64,000 nucleotides of DNA from Pseudomonas oryzihabitans (GTDB lineage: Bacteria > Pseudomonadota > Gammaproteobacteria > Pseudomonadales > Pseudomonadaceae), in the NCBI RefSeq assembly GCF_006384975.1, contig NZ_CP021645.1:4616001-4680000 (forward strand), in the 5' to 3' direction. Of this stretch, positions 30,158-41,678 are shown piece by piece (within the stretch, counting starts at the first letter, position 1; the number at the start of each line of letters is the position of its first letter). The position numbers and the translations under genes were made by a program. Below the pieces are notes generated by a model. It did not search any database and had not been told where the DNA came from. It saw nothing but the letters and a program-made list of their open reading frames with translations.

Positions 30158-32179
30158 CTAGGCCGCGTCGAAATCGGCCTGGACGAGGGGCAGGCGCAGG
30201 GTGAAGCAGGTCCCTACGCCGGGTGTGGAATGCACCTCCATCTGCCCCTTGTGGTTGTTAGTGATGATGAAGTACGACACCGACAGCCCTAGCCCGGTGC
30301 CCTGGCCTACTTCCTTGGTGGTGAAGAAGGGCTCGAAGATACGTTTGCAGATGTCCTCGGGGATGCCGATGCCATTGTCCTCCACCTGGATCTCCGCCCA
30401 GCCGCCGCGCAGCCGGGTGCGCAAGGTGATGCGGCCGTATTCGCCTTCCTCTTCGTCCTCGCGCAGGTGGATGGCCTGGGCGGCGTTCTTCAGCAGGTTG
30501 AGCAGCACCTGCTCCAGTTCATTGGCGATCACCGGCACCGGCCCCAGCGCCGGATCGAATTCACGGACGATGGACAGGGTGCGGAAGTCGAAACCCTCGG
30601 CGAGGTCGAAGTCGTTGCCGGCGATCTCGATGGCCTGGTCGATCAGCGGTGGCAATTCGCTGGCTTCCATCTTGCGATTGCTGCGGCGGCTGAAGGCGAG
30701 CATGTGGCTGACGATCTTGGCCGCCCGGCTGCCGGCCTGGTGGATACCGTCGAGCAACCGCGGGATCTGCCGGCTTTCCAGGTAGCAATTCACCGCCTTG
30801 AGTTCGACGCCGGATTCGGCGGCCTGCTCGAGATTCTTCGGCAATTCCGGCGACAGCCGCCGCCGGATGTTCTGCACGTTGTGCAGGATGGCGCCCAGCG
30901 GATTGTTGATCTCATGGGCCATGCCGGCCGCGAGGCCCCCCACCGAGAGCATCTTTTCCGACTGCACCATCATCTCTTCCATGTTCAGCCGCTGGGTGAT
31001 GTCGTCGATGCGGATCACCACGCCGCGCCCGGCGCCGCCCATCAGCGGGTAGAAGGTGAGGGTGTAGTGGCGCGGCGTGTCGGTCAGCGCCCAGGTCACC
31101 CGCTCCACCTTTTCCACCCGCAGGAGTTCGGCGGTGCGGCTCAGTTGCGGCAGGAAGGGCTTGAGCGAGGGGAAGGCGAGGAATACCGGCTGGTTCAGCG
31201 CCTCGTCCAGCTGGGTGCCGGAGAGGTGGGTGGCTTCCTGGTTCCACTGGGTGACGTAGAACTGCTCGTCCACGGCGATCAGCGCCGAGGGCATGGAGTC
31301 GATGATGCTGTTGAGGTAGTTCTGGAAACCGGTGAGTTTCTTCTCGATCTTGCCGCGGACCTGCACCTCCAGCTCCAGCTTGCGGTTGGAGCGGCGGGTT
31401 TCCTCGGCCAGGCTCTGCGCCTGCAGCACGGCGTACTGGGCATCGTCACGGGCGCGCTTGAGTTGCTGCTCGCGGCCCTGGATGCGGCCGAGCATGGTGT
31501 TGAAGGACTCCGCCAGGCGGCCCAGTTCGTCCTCGCTGCCCTTGCTGGCGCGCAACGAATAGTTTTCCTCGCGGGTCACCTGGCGCGAGAGTTCTTCCAG
31601 TTCGCGGATCGGCAGGGTGATGAGTCGTTTGATCTGCCGCGCCACCACCAGCCAGAGCAGGATACTGAAGGTGAGGATGGCCAGGCTGGCGGTCAGGGTG
31701 CCGCGGTAGAAGGCTCCCGGCAGCTCACTGCTGGCCACCAGCAGCAGGTGACCGGGCGGGCTGCCCGGATGGGGTAGCTCCACCAGCAGATTGGTGCGGA
31801 ATTCACGCAGGCGCCAGGTCTGCAGCTCCTCGAAACGCTCGGGCACCTTGAGCCGATCGCCATTGTGCAATTCGGCCAGGCGCTGGCCCTGGCTGTCGTA
31901 GACCACCGCCAGGCGCAGCGGGGCATAGCCGTCGAGCTGGCGCAGCTGCGCCTGGGCCGCCTGGGGCGAGGCCAGGACCTCGCCGCTCAGCACCGGGCTG
32001 GCGAACAGCCGGCCCAGGGTCTGCAACGCCTGGGGCGCCACGCTTTCCTGAGAAATCCAGTAGGCCGCGCTGATGAAGGTCACGTTCGCCACCACCAGCA
32101 CCGCGATCATCATGACCAGCAGGGCGGCCAGCAACTTGCGGCCGACCGGGAGGTTCTTCAGACGTTTGGCGAGGATCAT
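30158..32179 (-). CDS. Membrane sensor histidine kinase (PA4398-like)
   Basis: 673 residues from ATG 32179. TM1 is at about 15-38, then an extracytoplasmic sensor of about 130 residues and TM2 near 170-190. A HAMP (LITLPIRELEELSRQVTREE), coiled coil, PAS (SIIDSMPSALIAVDEQFYVT) and HisKA (GGLAAGMAHEINNPLGAILH, phospho-His near 430) follow, then a long linker and HATPase (VEDNGIGIPEDICKRIFEPF, QGTGLGLSVSYF). There is no receiver domain and no response regulator gene adjacent, so an unlinked partner is likely. It lies 43 bases after panE, the same neighbour as P. aeruginosa PA4398, which affects swarming and biofilm. Confidence 0.85.
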   Translation of the reverse strand: MILAKRLKNLPVGRKLLAALLVMMIAVLVVANVTFISAAYWISQESVAPQALQTLGRLFASPVLSGEVLASPQAAQAQLRQLDGYAPLRLAVVYDSQGQRLAELHNGDRLKVPERFEELQTWRLREFRTNLLVELPHPGSPPGHLLLVASSELPGAFYRGTLTASLAILTFSILLWLVVARQIKRLITLPIRELEELSRQVTREENYSLRASKGSEDELGRLAESFNTMLGRIQGREQQLKRARDDAQYAVLQAQSLAEETRRSNRKLELEVQVRGKIEKKLTGFQNYLNSIIDSMPSALIAVDEQFYVTQWNQEATHLSGTQLDEALNQPVFLAFPSLKPFLPQLSRTAELLRVEKVERVTWALTDTPRHYTLTFYPLMGGAGRGVVIRIDDITQRLNMEEMMVQSEKMLSVGGLAAGMAHEINNPLGAILHNVQNIRRRLSPELPKNLEQAAESGVELKAVNCYLESRQIPRLLDGIHQAGSRAAKIVSHMLAFSRRSNRKMEASELPPLIDQAIEIAGNDFDLAEGFDFRTLSIVREFDPALGPVPVIANELEQVLLNLLKNAAQAIHLREDEEEGEYGRITLRTRLRGGWAEIQVEDNGIGIPEDICKRIFEPFFTTKEVGQGTGLGLSVSYFIITNNHKGQMEVHSTPGVGTCFTLRLPLVQADFDAA

Positions 32180-32222
32180 GGCGCGGCCGTTCCATCGGAG
32201 GGACGGGCAGGGTAGCCCGCAG

Positions 32223-33212
<990 letters not shown>

Positions 33213-33260
33213 TCATGCCGCAGCGTCAAGGCTGCCCCATCCTAACCGAGGAGAAAATCC

Positions 33261-33740
33261 ATGCCTTCCTTCGACGTGGTATCGGAGCTGGACAAGCACG
33301 AAGTCACCAATGCCGTGGACAACGCCATGAAGGAGCTCGAGCGCCGCTACGATCTGCGCGGCAAGGGCAGCTTCGAGGCCAAGGACCTGACCGTGACCCT
33401 CACCGCCGAGGCCGACTTCCAGCTCGAGCAGATGCTGGAGATCCTCAAGGTCAACCTGGCCAAGCGCAAGATCGACGTCCAGTGCCTGGAGGTCAAGGAC
33501 GCCTATGCCTCCGGCAAGACCGTGAAGCAGGAGACCACCCTGCGCGAGGGGATCGACAAGGAGCTGGCGAAGAAGATCGTCGCCCTGATCAAGGACAGCA
33601 AGATCAAGGTCCAGGCCGCCATCCAGGGCGAGCAGGTGCGCGTCACCGGCAAGAAGCGCGACGAGCTGCAGGAGGTCATCGCCCTGCTGCGCGGCCAGTC
33701 CCTGGGCATGCCGCTGCAGTTCGACAACTTCCGCGACTGA
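33261..33740 (+). CDS. YajQ-family cyclic-di-GMP/nucleotide-binding protein
   Basis: 159 residues, almost the standard YajQ sequence: [73 protein letters not shown] C-terminus. YajQ proteins bind c-di-GMP in some species and act with transcription factors. An AACCGAGGAGAAA site precedes it. A probable terminator follows at 33783-33816. Confidence 0.95.
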   Translation: MPSFDVVSELDKHEVTNAVDNAMKELERRYDLRGKGSFEAKDLTVTLTAEADFQLEQMLEILKVNLAKRKIDVQCLEVKDAYASGKTVKQETTLREGIDKELAKKIVALIKDSKIKVQAAIQGEQVRVTGKKRDELQEVIALLRGQSLGMPLQFDNFRD

Positions 33741-33782
33741 GCCCCGCTCCGGAACCTCTGGGCCTACCGTCCGTCGCACATA

Positions 33783-33816
33783 GGGCGCCGCCATTGCGGT
33801 CGCGCCCGACTTTTTT
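33783..33816 (+). terminator. Probable terminator after yajQ
   Basis: The outer stem GGGCGC/GCGCCC with a CGC-CATT-GCG-type inner pairing is followed by GAC and six T. It lies 43 bases after the yajQ stop and just before the mscS gene. Confidence 0.55.
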
Positions 33817-33838
33817 CCTGTGCGTGGAGAGGTAGACG

Positions 33839-34705
33839 ATGGATTTTAGTGCCCAGACCGATCACCTGCTGACGGCCTTCACGGCCTGGATACCGGTGAT
33901 CCTGCAATATTGCGGCAAGGTGCTGCTGGCCCTGATCACCCTGTGGATCGGCTGGTGGATCATCAATCGCCTCACCGGGCGGCTGGCCGCGCTGTTCACC
34001 CTGAGGCACATGGACCAGGCCCTGGAAACCTTCGTGGTGACCCTGGTCAACATCGGCCTCAAGGTGATGCTGGTGATCAGCGTCGCCTCCATGATCGGCA
34101 TCGCCACCACCTCCTTCGTCGCCGCCCTGGGTGCGGCCAGCCTGGCCATCGGCCTGTCGCTGCAGGGCAGCCTGGCCAACTTCGCCGGCGGGGTGCTGAT
34201 CCTGCTGTTCCGTCCGTTCAAGATCGGCGACTACATCGAGGCCCAGGGCGTGCAGGGCACCGTCGACTCGATCCAGATCTTCCACACCGTGCTGCGCACC
34301 GGTGACAACAAGACGGTCACCATCCCCAACGGCAACCTGTCCAACGGCATCATCACCAACCAGTCACGGCAGACCACCCGGCAGATCGTCTTCGACGTCA
34401 AGGTGGGTTACGACGCCGATTTGCAGAAGGCCAAGCAGGTGCTGGCCGACATGGCCAAGGACCCGCGGGTGCTGGACACCCCGCCGCCGGCCATCGTGGT
34501 GGCCGGCCTGGGCGATACCTTCATCACCGTGTCCCTGCGCTGCTGGACCGCCAACAGTGACTTCTGGGGTACCCAGTTCACCTTCAACGAGCAGATCCGC
34601 GACCGGCTGCGCGCCGAAGGCATCGACATCGCGCTGCCCAGCCGGGTAGTCAAGGTGCTGGACGACAAGGATGGCGAACGCACGGCGGCCGCTGCGCAGG
34701 AGTGA
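33839..34705 (+). CDS. mscS: Small-conductance mechanosensitive channel, MscS family
   Basis: 288 residues, close to E. coli MscS (286). Three TM segments lie in residues 15-125; TM3 is pore lining (AALGAASLAIGLSLQGSLAN, FAGGVLIL). Then comes the cytosolic beta domain (FRPFKIGDYIEAQGVQGTVD, TVTIPNGNLSNGIITNQSRQ). It protects cells from osmotic down-shock. It converges on ampG with 22 bases between. Confidence 0.93.
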   Translation: MDFSAQTDHLLTAFTAWIPVILQYCGKVLLALITLWIGWWIINRLTGRLAALFTLRHMDQALETFVVTLVNIGLKVMLVISVASMIGIATTSFVAALGAASLAIGLSLQGSLANFAGGVLILLFRPFKIGDYIEAQGVQGTVDSIQIFHTVLRTGDNKTVTIPNGNLSNGIITNQSRQTTRQIVFDVKVGYDADLQKAKQVLADMAKDPRVLDTPPPAIVVAGLGDTFITVSLRCWTANSDFWGTQFTFNEQIRDRLRAEGIDIALPSRVVKVLDDKDGERTAAAAQE

Positions 34706-34727
34706 CGCCTGGGCCTTATCGGCGGCC

Positions 34728-36449
34728 TCAGTGGCCGCCGTTGGCCGACTCGGGCGCGACCGGCATCCGCCGCTGGCGCAGCCAGAGCATTGCGATCAAC
34801 AGCAGGGTCGGGACCCCCATCAGTGCGGTCAGCGAGAAGAAGGAGCTGTAGCCAACGTGCTCCACCATGGCCCCCGAATAGCCGCCCAGTAAGCGTGGTA
34901 ACAGCAGCATCAGCGAGCTGAGCATGGCGTACTGGGTCGCCGAGAACCTCAGGTTGGTGAGGCTCGACAGATAGGCGACGAAGGCCGAGGTGGCCATGCC
35001 ACCGCTGATGTTGTCGGCACAGATGGTGGCGATCAGCAGCGGCACGTTGGCACCGGTGGAGGCGATCATCACGAACAGCAGATTGGTCAACGCCGAAGCG
35101 GCGCCGCCGATGAAGAGGATGGGCAGGATGCCGATGCGCGTGATCAGGACGCCGCCGAGGCCGGCGCCGAGCAAGGTCATGAACACGCCGAACACCTTGC
35201 TCACGCTGGCGATGGTTTCCTTGCTGTAGCCGACGTCGATGTAGAACACCCCCGCCATCACCCCCATCACCGTATCCGACAGTCGATAGGTGGAAATCAG
35301 CCCGAGCAGCAGCAAGGCCTGCCACTGGTAGCGCTGGATGAATTCGGTGATCGGCGTGAGCACTGGCGCCATCAGGCGGCGACCGGGGGCGCACAGGCAA
35401 CCCCAGGCGATCAGGCTATACATCAGGCCGCGTGGCCAGTAGCCGCCGGCATAGGCCGACAGGGCGCCGGGAACCGCCACCAGCAGCACGATGAGCAAGA
35501 TCACCGAGACCATCTGATGCACGAAATCGAAGCGCGGTACTTCCTCGGCATTGGCGGCGTCGCGCAGGCGCATGGGCTCGCGGACCCGACGCAGCAGGTC
35601 ACTGAGCGGGCGCGTGCAATAGCGCCCCCAGGGCGAGAGGATGCCCACGATGAACAGCGTATAGAGCAGAGCGCGCGGCCAGGCCTGGGCGACCAGGGCG
35701 TTGATCGCCGCGGGGATGGAGATCAGCATCACCAGCAGCAGCGCCACCGCCACCAGTTGATGATTGAAGCCGAAGGGCGATTCGGCCATGGCCAGGGGCG
35801 CCACCTGCTCGGGCTCGCGGATCAGCAGGCTGGTGATCAGGCTGGGCACCACCAGCAGGGCGAACAGCAGGTAGGTGGTGGCCCAGGCGCTCTGGCTGTA
35901 GTCCAGTTTGGACGAGCCCAGTTCCTCGGCGAGGAATAGCGCGCCGGCGCTGGCGAGCAGGGCCGCGATGCGATAGCCGGTCATGTAGCAGGCGGCCAGC
36001 GCCGCCTGGCGTTCGTCGCCCGCGATCTCCAGGCGATAGGCGTCCACGGCGATGTCCTGGGTCGCCGAGGCGAAGGCCACCAGGACCGCCAGGGCAATCA
36101 ACTGCTCCAGGTGCTGCTGCGGATTGCACAGCGCCATGCCCACCAGGCCCAGGCCGACCACGACCTGGGACAGTACCAGCCAGGAGCGTCGCCGGCCGAG
36201 TCGGCCGAGTAGCGGCAGCTTCCAGAGGTCGAGCATGGGCGACCACACCCACTTGAAGGCATAGGCCAGGGTGATCCAGCTGGCATAGCCAATGGTCTCG
36301 CGGCTCACCCCGGCTTCGCGCAGCCAGACGGAGAGGGTGGAGAACACCAGCATCGCCGGCAAGCCGGCGGCGAAACCCAGCAGCAGCAGCGCCAGACAGG
36401 CCTTGGACTTGTAGGTGGTGACGGCTTCACGCCAGAAACGTGCAAACAT
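34728..36449 (-). CDS. ampG: Muropeptide permease AmpG
   Basis: 573 residues from ATG 36449. Fourteen or so membrane segments, in the MFS: LALLLLGFAAGLPAMLVFST, ASWITLAYAFKWVWSPMLDL, ASATQDIAVDAYRLEI, VFGVFMTLLGAGLGGVLITR and DNISGGMATSAFVAYLSSLT. The length with a long middle loop matches Pseudomonas AmpG. It imports anhydro-muropeptides for wall recycling and feeds AmpR-type beta-lactamase signalling. A GTG 13 codons upstream would overlap the preceding gene; the ATG is preferred. Confidence 0.93.
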   Translation of the reverse strand: MFARFWREAVTTYKSKACLALLLLGFAAGLPAMLVFSTLSVWLREAGVSRETIGYASWITLAYAFKWVWSPMLDLWKLPLLGRLGRRRSWLVLSQVVVGLGLVGMALCNPQQHLEQLIALAVLVAFASATQDIAVDAYRLEIAGDERQAALAACYMTGYRIAALLASAGALFLAEELGSSKLDYSQSAWATTYLLFALLVVPSLITSLLIREPEQVAPLAMAESPFGFNHQLVAVALLLVMLISIPAAINALVAQAWPRALLYTLFIVGILSPWGRYCTRPLSDLLRRVREPMRLRDAANAEEVPRFDFVHQMVSVILLIVLLVAVPGALSAYAGGYWPRGLMYSLIAWGCLCAPGRRLMAPVLTPITEFIQRYQWQALLLLGLISTYRLSDTVMGVMAGVFYIDVGYSKETIASVSKVFGVFMTLLGAGLGGVLITRIGILPILFIGGAASALTNLLFVMIASTGANVPLLIATICADNISGGMATSAFVAYLSSLTNLRFSATQYAMLSSLMLLLPRLLGGYSGAMVEHVGYSSFFSLTALMGVPTLLLIAMLWLRQRRMPVAPESANGGH

Positions 36450-36477
36450 GCCCTTGGGCTCGGAAAAAACGCGCACT

Positions 36478-36816
36478 CTACTCGACACCCTCAGCTGGAT
36501 TCCACCGGTACCGACGCATGTCCACCCGGTCCTCGTGCAGCATCACACCTTCGGCACGCAGACGCTCGCGTTGCTCCCTTCCAGACGGGCTGTCGCGGGT
36601 CAGGCTCGGCCGGCCATCGGCCGCGATCACGCGGTGCCAGGGCAGGGTACTGCCTTCCGGCAAGCGCCCCAGCATCCAACCTGCCCAGCGGGCACCGCGC
36701 CCGAGACCGGCCAGCTCCGCCAACTGGCCATAGCTGACCACTCGCCCGGGAGGGATGGCGGCCAGCGCCTGGAAGAGCGCCTGGCGGCGGGGATCGGGAG
36801 CAGAGGATTCGCTCAT
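36478..36816 (-). CDS. Alkyltransferase-like (ATL) DNA-repair protein
   Basis: 112 residues: FQALAAIPPGRVVSYGQLAE, LAGLGRGARWAGWMLGRLPE and LPWHRVIAADGRPSL. The MGMT motif PCHRV is PWHRV here, so the alkyl-accepting cysteine is replaced by Trp, which defines ATL proteins. They bind O6-alkylguanine and hand it to nucleotide excision repair. It is probably transcribed with ampG (28-base gap). Confidence 0.88.
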   Translation of the reverse strand: MSESSAPDPRRQALFQALAAIPPGRVVSYGQLAELAGLGRGARWAGWMLGRLPEGSTLPWHRVIAADGRPSLTRDSPSGREQRERLRAEGVMLHEDRVDMRRYRWNPAEGVE

Positions 36817-37044
36817 GACGCCTTGATGCTTGGAGATAAGGATGCCAGTGTGCCGAAAAATTTGGTTACAGTGTGACCAGAAAGGTGGTCGCTTGCCGCT
36901 TTCTTCAAGTCCGACCGACCTTTGGGCGGTATTTCGGGAAACTTGCTCAACTTTTACTCAGCAACGGTTGCGCCAGACTCTGTCACCCGGATAATCGCGC
37001 CCCTCTCGTTTCGTTACCTTTATACCCAAGGTGTCCTGGTGCCC

Positions 37045-38052
37045 ATGCGTTTTCGATTCCTTACCTCGCTCGCGCTGTTGTCGCTTGCCTCGTTCGCCCA
37101 TGCCGACACGGTCTGGCTCAAGAATGGCGACCGCCTGACCGGAACCATCAAGCTGCTCGACAGCAAGAAGCTGCTGCTGCAGACCGAGTACGGCGGCAAC
37201 ATTCCGCTGGCTTGGGACAAGATCAAGACCCTGCAACGCGACAAGCCGGTCATCGTCCAGCGCGGCAAGTACGAGCCCGATTTCCCCGTGGAAAGCCTCA
37301 AGCCGGCCAATGACGGCGAGGTGGTGGTCACCACCACTGACGGCGCGCAGACCGTACCCCTGGCGAGCATCACCCAGATCGTCACGCCGCGTCCCTTCCT
37401 GCGCGACTTCGCCTGGAAAGGCAACATCGATGCCGGCCTGGACTACATCAACTCGTCCAAGGACAGCGAGAAGTACGACATCGACTTCCGCACCCAGGCA
37501 CGGCACGGCATGTGGCGGCACAATGCCAACGGCAGCTATGACCGCTACGAGGCCGACGACGTGGTCTCGATCAACAAGTACGACCTGCAGTACGCCCTGG
37601 ATCGCTTCTTCGACGAGAAGTTCTTCTGGCAGGGCCGGGCCGAATACAAGCGCGACTGGATTCAGGACCTGGCCAAGCAGCGGACCATAGGTACCGGTCC
37701 GGGTTACCAGTTCTGGGACAACGAACTGGGCGCCTTCTCGCTCACCGGTCTGCTCAACCAGAACCGCTACGAATATCGCGACGGCGGTTCCAGCAGCTTC
37801 CTCTCGGCGAGCATGAAGTGGGACTACAACCGTTATCTCTACGGCCAGACCGTCCAGTTCTTCACCACTGGCGAAATCGGCCGGCCGCTGGACAACACCG
37901 CCGACCTGACCTTCGATGGCGACATCGGCCTGAGATACAAGGTGACCAACTGGGCCTCCTTGAACCTCAAGGCATCCAAGGAACTGACCAGCGGCGCCGA
38001 GGGCAACGTCAACCAGACGGAATACACCGCCGGCGTCGGCGTGTCCTGGTAA
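37045..38052 (+). CDS. DUF481 family protein, probable outer membrane
   Basis: 335 residues from ATG 37045 with a good signal peptide (FLTSLALLSLASFAHADTVW, cleavage after AHA). The N-terminal part (TVWLKNGDRLTGTIKLLDSK) looks like a small ligand-binding module. The C-terminal 200 residues have alternating aromatic beta strands and end GVGVSW, the terminal aromatic of an outer-membrane barrel. It resembles E. coli YdiY. Function is unknown; salt or osmotic response has been proposed for the family. Confidence 0.85.
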   Translation: MRFRFLTSLALLSLASFAHADTVWLKNGDRLTGTIKLLDSKKLLLQTEYGGNIPLAWDKIKTLQRDKPVIVQRGKYEPDFPVESLKPANDGEVVVTTTDGAQTVPLASITQIVTPRPFLRDFAWKGNIDAGLDYINSSKDSEKYDIDFRTQARHGMWRHNANGSYDRYEADDVVSINKYDLQYALDRFFDEKFFWQGRAEYKRDWIQDLAKQRTIGTGPGYQFWDNELGAFSLTGLLNQNRYEYRDGGSSSFLSASMKWDYNRYLYGQTVQFFTTGEIGRPLDNTADLTFDGDIGLRYKVTNWASLNLKASKELTSGAEGNVNQTEYTAGVGVSW

Positions 38053-38085
38053 CGTCATGTTTCCCTAGGCGTCAGCCGAACCGTC

Positions 38086-38110
38086 AAGGCCGCGATTTTC
38101 GCGGCCTTTT
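38086..38110 (+). terminator. Terminator after the DUF481 gene
   Basis: AAGGCCGCGA and TCGCGGCCTT are complementary around TTT-type loop bases, with a T run. It lies 34 bases after the stop. Confidence 0.85.
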
Positions 38111-38203
38111 CGTAGGCGCCCGGTGCACGGCGATCACCTTGAAATCGCTGCGGACGCCTCCATCTCTAGGCATTCAACCGGTTTCTACCGTGAAGGATTC
38201 GAG

Positions 38204-38662
38204 ATGCGCGTGACCGCCTTAGTCTTCTTGCTGTTCCCCTTTCTGGAACTGGCCGTACTCATCAAGGTCGGCAGCGAAATCGGCGTGCTCGCCACCTTCG
38301 CCCTGCTGCTGCTGGGCTTTCTGGTCGGCGTCGCCCTGCTGCGCGTCGCTGGTTTCACCACCCTCTGGCGCATCCGCATGCGCCTGGCCCAGGGACAGAT
38401 GCCCGAGCAGGAAGTGGTGCAGGGGCTGACCATGGCCATCGCCGGCGCCCTGTTGATCTTTCCGGGCTTCATCAGCGACGTCCTGGCGCTCATCTGCCTG
38501 CTGCCGGTGACCCGCAAGGCCCTGTTGGGCGCGGTGATCGGCCAGGTGACACGCCGTGCGCCCGGCGCCCAGGGCTACCAGCCGGGCTCCGGCCATTCCG
38601 CGCCCCATCGTCCCGAGGTGATCGAGGGCGAGGTCGTGCGCCGCGACGAGGAAAAGCGCTAA
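38204..38662 (+). CDS. fxsA: FxsA family membrane protein
   Basis: 152 residues from ATG 38204: VFLLFPFLELAVLIKVGSEI, GVLATFALLLLGFLVGVALL, GALLIFPGFISDVLALICLL, the FxsA signature of three membrane helices, then a variable soluble tail. FxsA is known for altering phage T7 exclusion when overproduced in E. coli; its cellular role is unclear. It is followed by groES, as in P. aeruginosa. Confidence 0.93.
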   Translation: MRVTALVFLLFPFLELAVLIKVGSEIGVLATFALLLLGFLVGVALLRVAGFTTLWRIRMRLAQGQMPEQEVVQGLTMAIAGALLIFPGFISDVLALICLLPVTRKALLGAVIGQVTRRAPGAQGYQPGSGHSAPHRPEVIEGEVVRRDEEKR

Positions 38663-38679
38663 AAATTTTCCTGGCCACC

Positions 38680-38707
38680 CTTGAAATGCCTGGCGACAAC
38701 CTCATGT
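38680..38707 (+). promoter_or_regulatory. Sigma-32-like heat-shock promoter of groESL
   Basis: CTTGAAA (38680-38686) and CCTCATGT (38700-38707) match the sigma-32 elements CTTGAAA and CCCCATNT with one mismatch and 13 bases between. It lies about 145 bases upstream of groES. Confidence 0.8.
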
Positions 38708-38851
38708 AGCGGACACCGCAAGGTTGTCGCCGCGAGGCGAGCAGGTTTCGCGTTCCGTCATGCACGGACCGCACCCGGCGCAGCCGGTAAAAACAAACTG
38801 CCGATGCAGTCATCGGCGCTGGAAACACTTAGAACTTTGGGAGATACGACA

Positions 38852-39145
38852 ATGGCGCTTCGTCCTCTGCATGATCGCGTTGTGATCCGTCGCAGCGAAG
38901 AAGAGACCAAATCCGCTGGCGGCATCGTGCTGCCGGGCTCGGCCGCCGAGAAGCCGAACCGCGGTGAAGTGGTTGCCGTAGGCACTGGACGCGTGCTGGA
39001 CAACGGCGAAGTCCGGGCTCCGGCAGTGAAAGTGGGTGACAAGGTGGTGTTCGGTCCCTATTCCGGCAGCAACGCCATCAAGGTCGATGGCGAAGAACTG
39101 CTGGTCATGGCCGAGTCCGAAATCCTGGCCGTCATCGAAGGCTGA
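38852..39145 (+). CDS. groES: Co-chaperonin GroES
   Basis: 97 residues, standard length: [40 protein letters not shown] (mobile loop), [27 protein letters not shown]. It caps the GroEL ring. It is co-transcribed with groEL 39 bases downstream and driven by the heat-shock promoter. Confidence 0.98.
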   Translation: MALRPLHDRVVIRRSEEETKSAGGIVLPGSAAEKPNRGEVVAVGTGRVLDNGEVRAPAVKVGDKVVFGPYSGSNAIKVDGEELLVMAESEILAVIEG

Positions 39146-39172
39146 TCCCCGCTCACTTTTCGAATTTCTTAG

Positions 39173-40825
<1,653 letters not shown>

Positions 40826-40853
40826 GAGCCGCTCCGGTCCTAGGGCCGAGCCG

Positions 40854-40889
40854 AACCCCGGTGATCCTCGCGGACACCGGGGTTTTTTT
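40854..40889 (+). terminator. groESL terminator
   Basis: AACCCCGGTG and CACCGGGGTT are perfectly complementary around an 11-base loop, followed by a run of T. It lies 28 bases after the groEL stop. Confidence 0.95.
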
Positions 40890-41001
40890 ATGGCTGGCCT
40901 CCGGGCCGCCTGGCGCTGGTCGAGTCCGCTGGACGCGGTTAGGCTCTGTGCCGAACAGCAAGCGTGCGAGCTCGAGCGGCTCGCCAACGAGGTAAGGCGA
41001 C

Positions 41002-41676
41002 ATGCGTATCCTGGTGGTAGAAGACAACAAGGACATCCTCAGCAACCTGCTGGATTACCTCAGCCTCAAGGGCTACAGCGTGGATTGCGCCCAGGATGGC
41101 CTGTCCGGCCTGCACCTGGCCGCGACCGAGCACTACGATCTGTTGATCCTCGACATCATGCTGCCGGGTATCGATGGCTACACCCTCTGCCAGCGCCTGC
41201 GCCAGGACGCCCGACGCGATACCCCGGTGATCATGCTCACCGCCCGTGACCAGCTCGACGACCGCCTGGAAGGCTTTCGTTCCGGCGCCGACGACTACCT
41301 GGTCAAGCCCTTCGCCCTGTCCGAACTGGCCGCCCGCGTCGAGGCGGTGATGCGTCGAGCCAAGGGCGGCGGACGCCGCCAGTTGCAGGTCGCCGATCTC
41401 AGCTACGACCTCGATACCCTGGAAGTGACCCGTGCCGGTGCGCTGCTCAAGCTCAATCCCATTGGCCTCAAGATTCTCGCCCTGCTGATGCAGAAGAGCC
41501 CGCACGTGGTGCGTCGTGAGGTGCTGGAAGAGGCGGTCTGGGGCGAGGACTACCCCGACAGCGATAGCCTGCGCAGCCATGTCCACCAGTTGCGGCAGGT
41601 CATCGACAAACCCTTTGGCCAGCCGCTGCTGCTTACCATCCATGGCGTGGGCTACAAACTGGTCGAGCAGGATTGA
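41002..41676 (+). CDS. colR: Response regulator ColR
   Basis: 224 residues, OmpR family. The receiver has MRILVVEDNKDILSNLLDYL, LLILDIMLPGIDG (phospho-Asp near 51) and SGADDYLVKPF, and the winged helix GVGYKLVEQD. It is almost identical in pattern to Pseudomonas ColR. ColR regulates outer-membrane and LPS genes and metal tolerance. It is coupled to colS (gap 2 bases). Neighbours downstream are its known targets. Confidence 0.92.
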   Translation: MRILVVEDNKDILSNLLDYLSLKGYSVDCAQDGLSGLHLAATEHYDLLILDIMLPGIDGYTLCQRLRQDARRDTPVIMLTARDQLDDRLEGFRSGADDYLVKPFALSELAARVEAVMRRAKGGGRRQLQVADLSYDLDTLEVTRAGALLKLNPIGLKILALLMQKSPHVVRREVLEEAVWGEDYPDSDSLRSHVHQLRQVIDKPFGQPLLLTIHGVGYKLVEQD

Positions 41677-41678
41677 CC

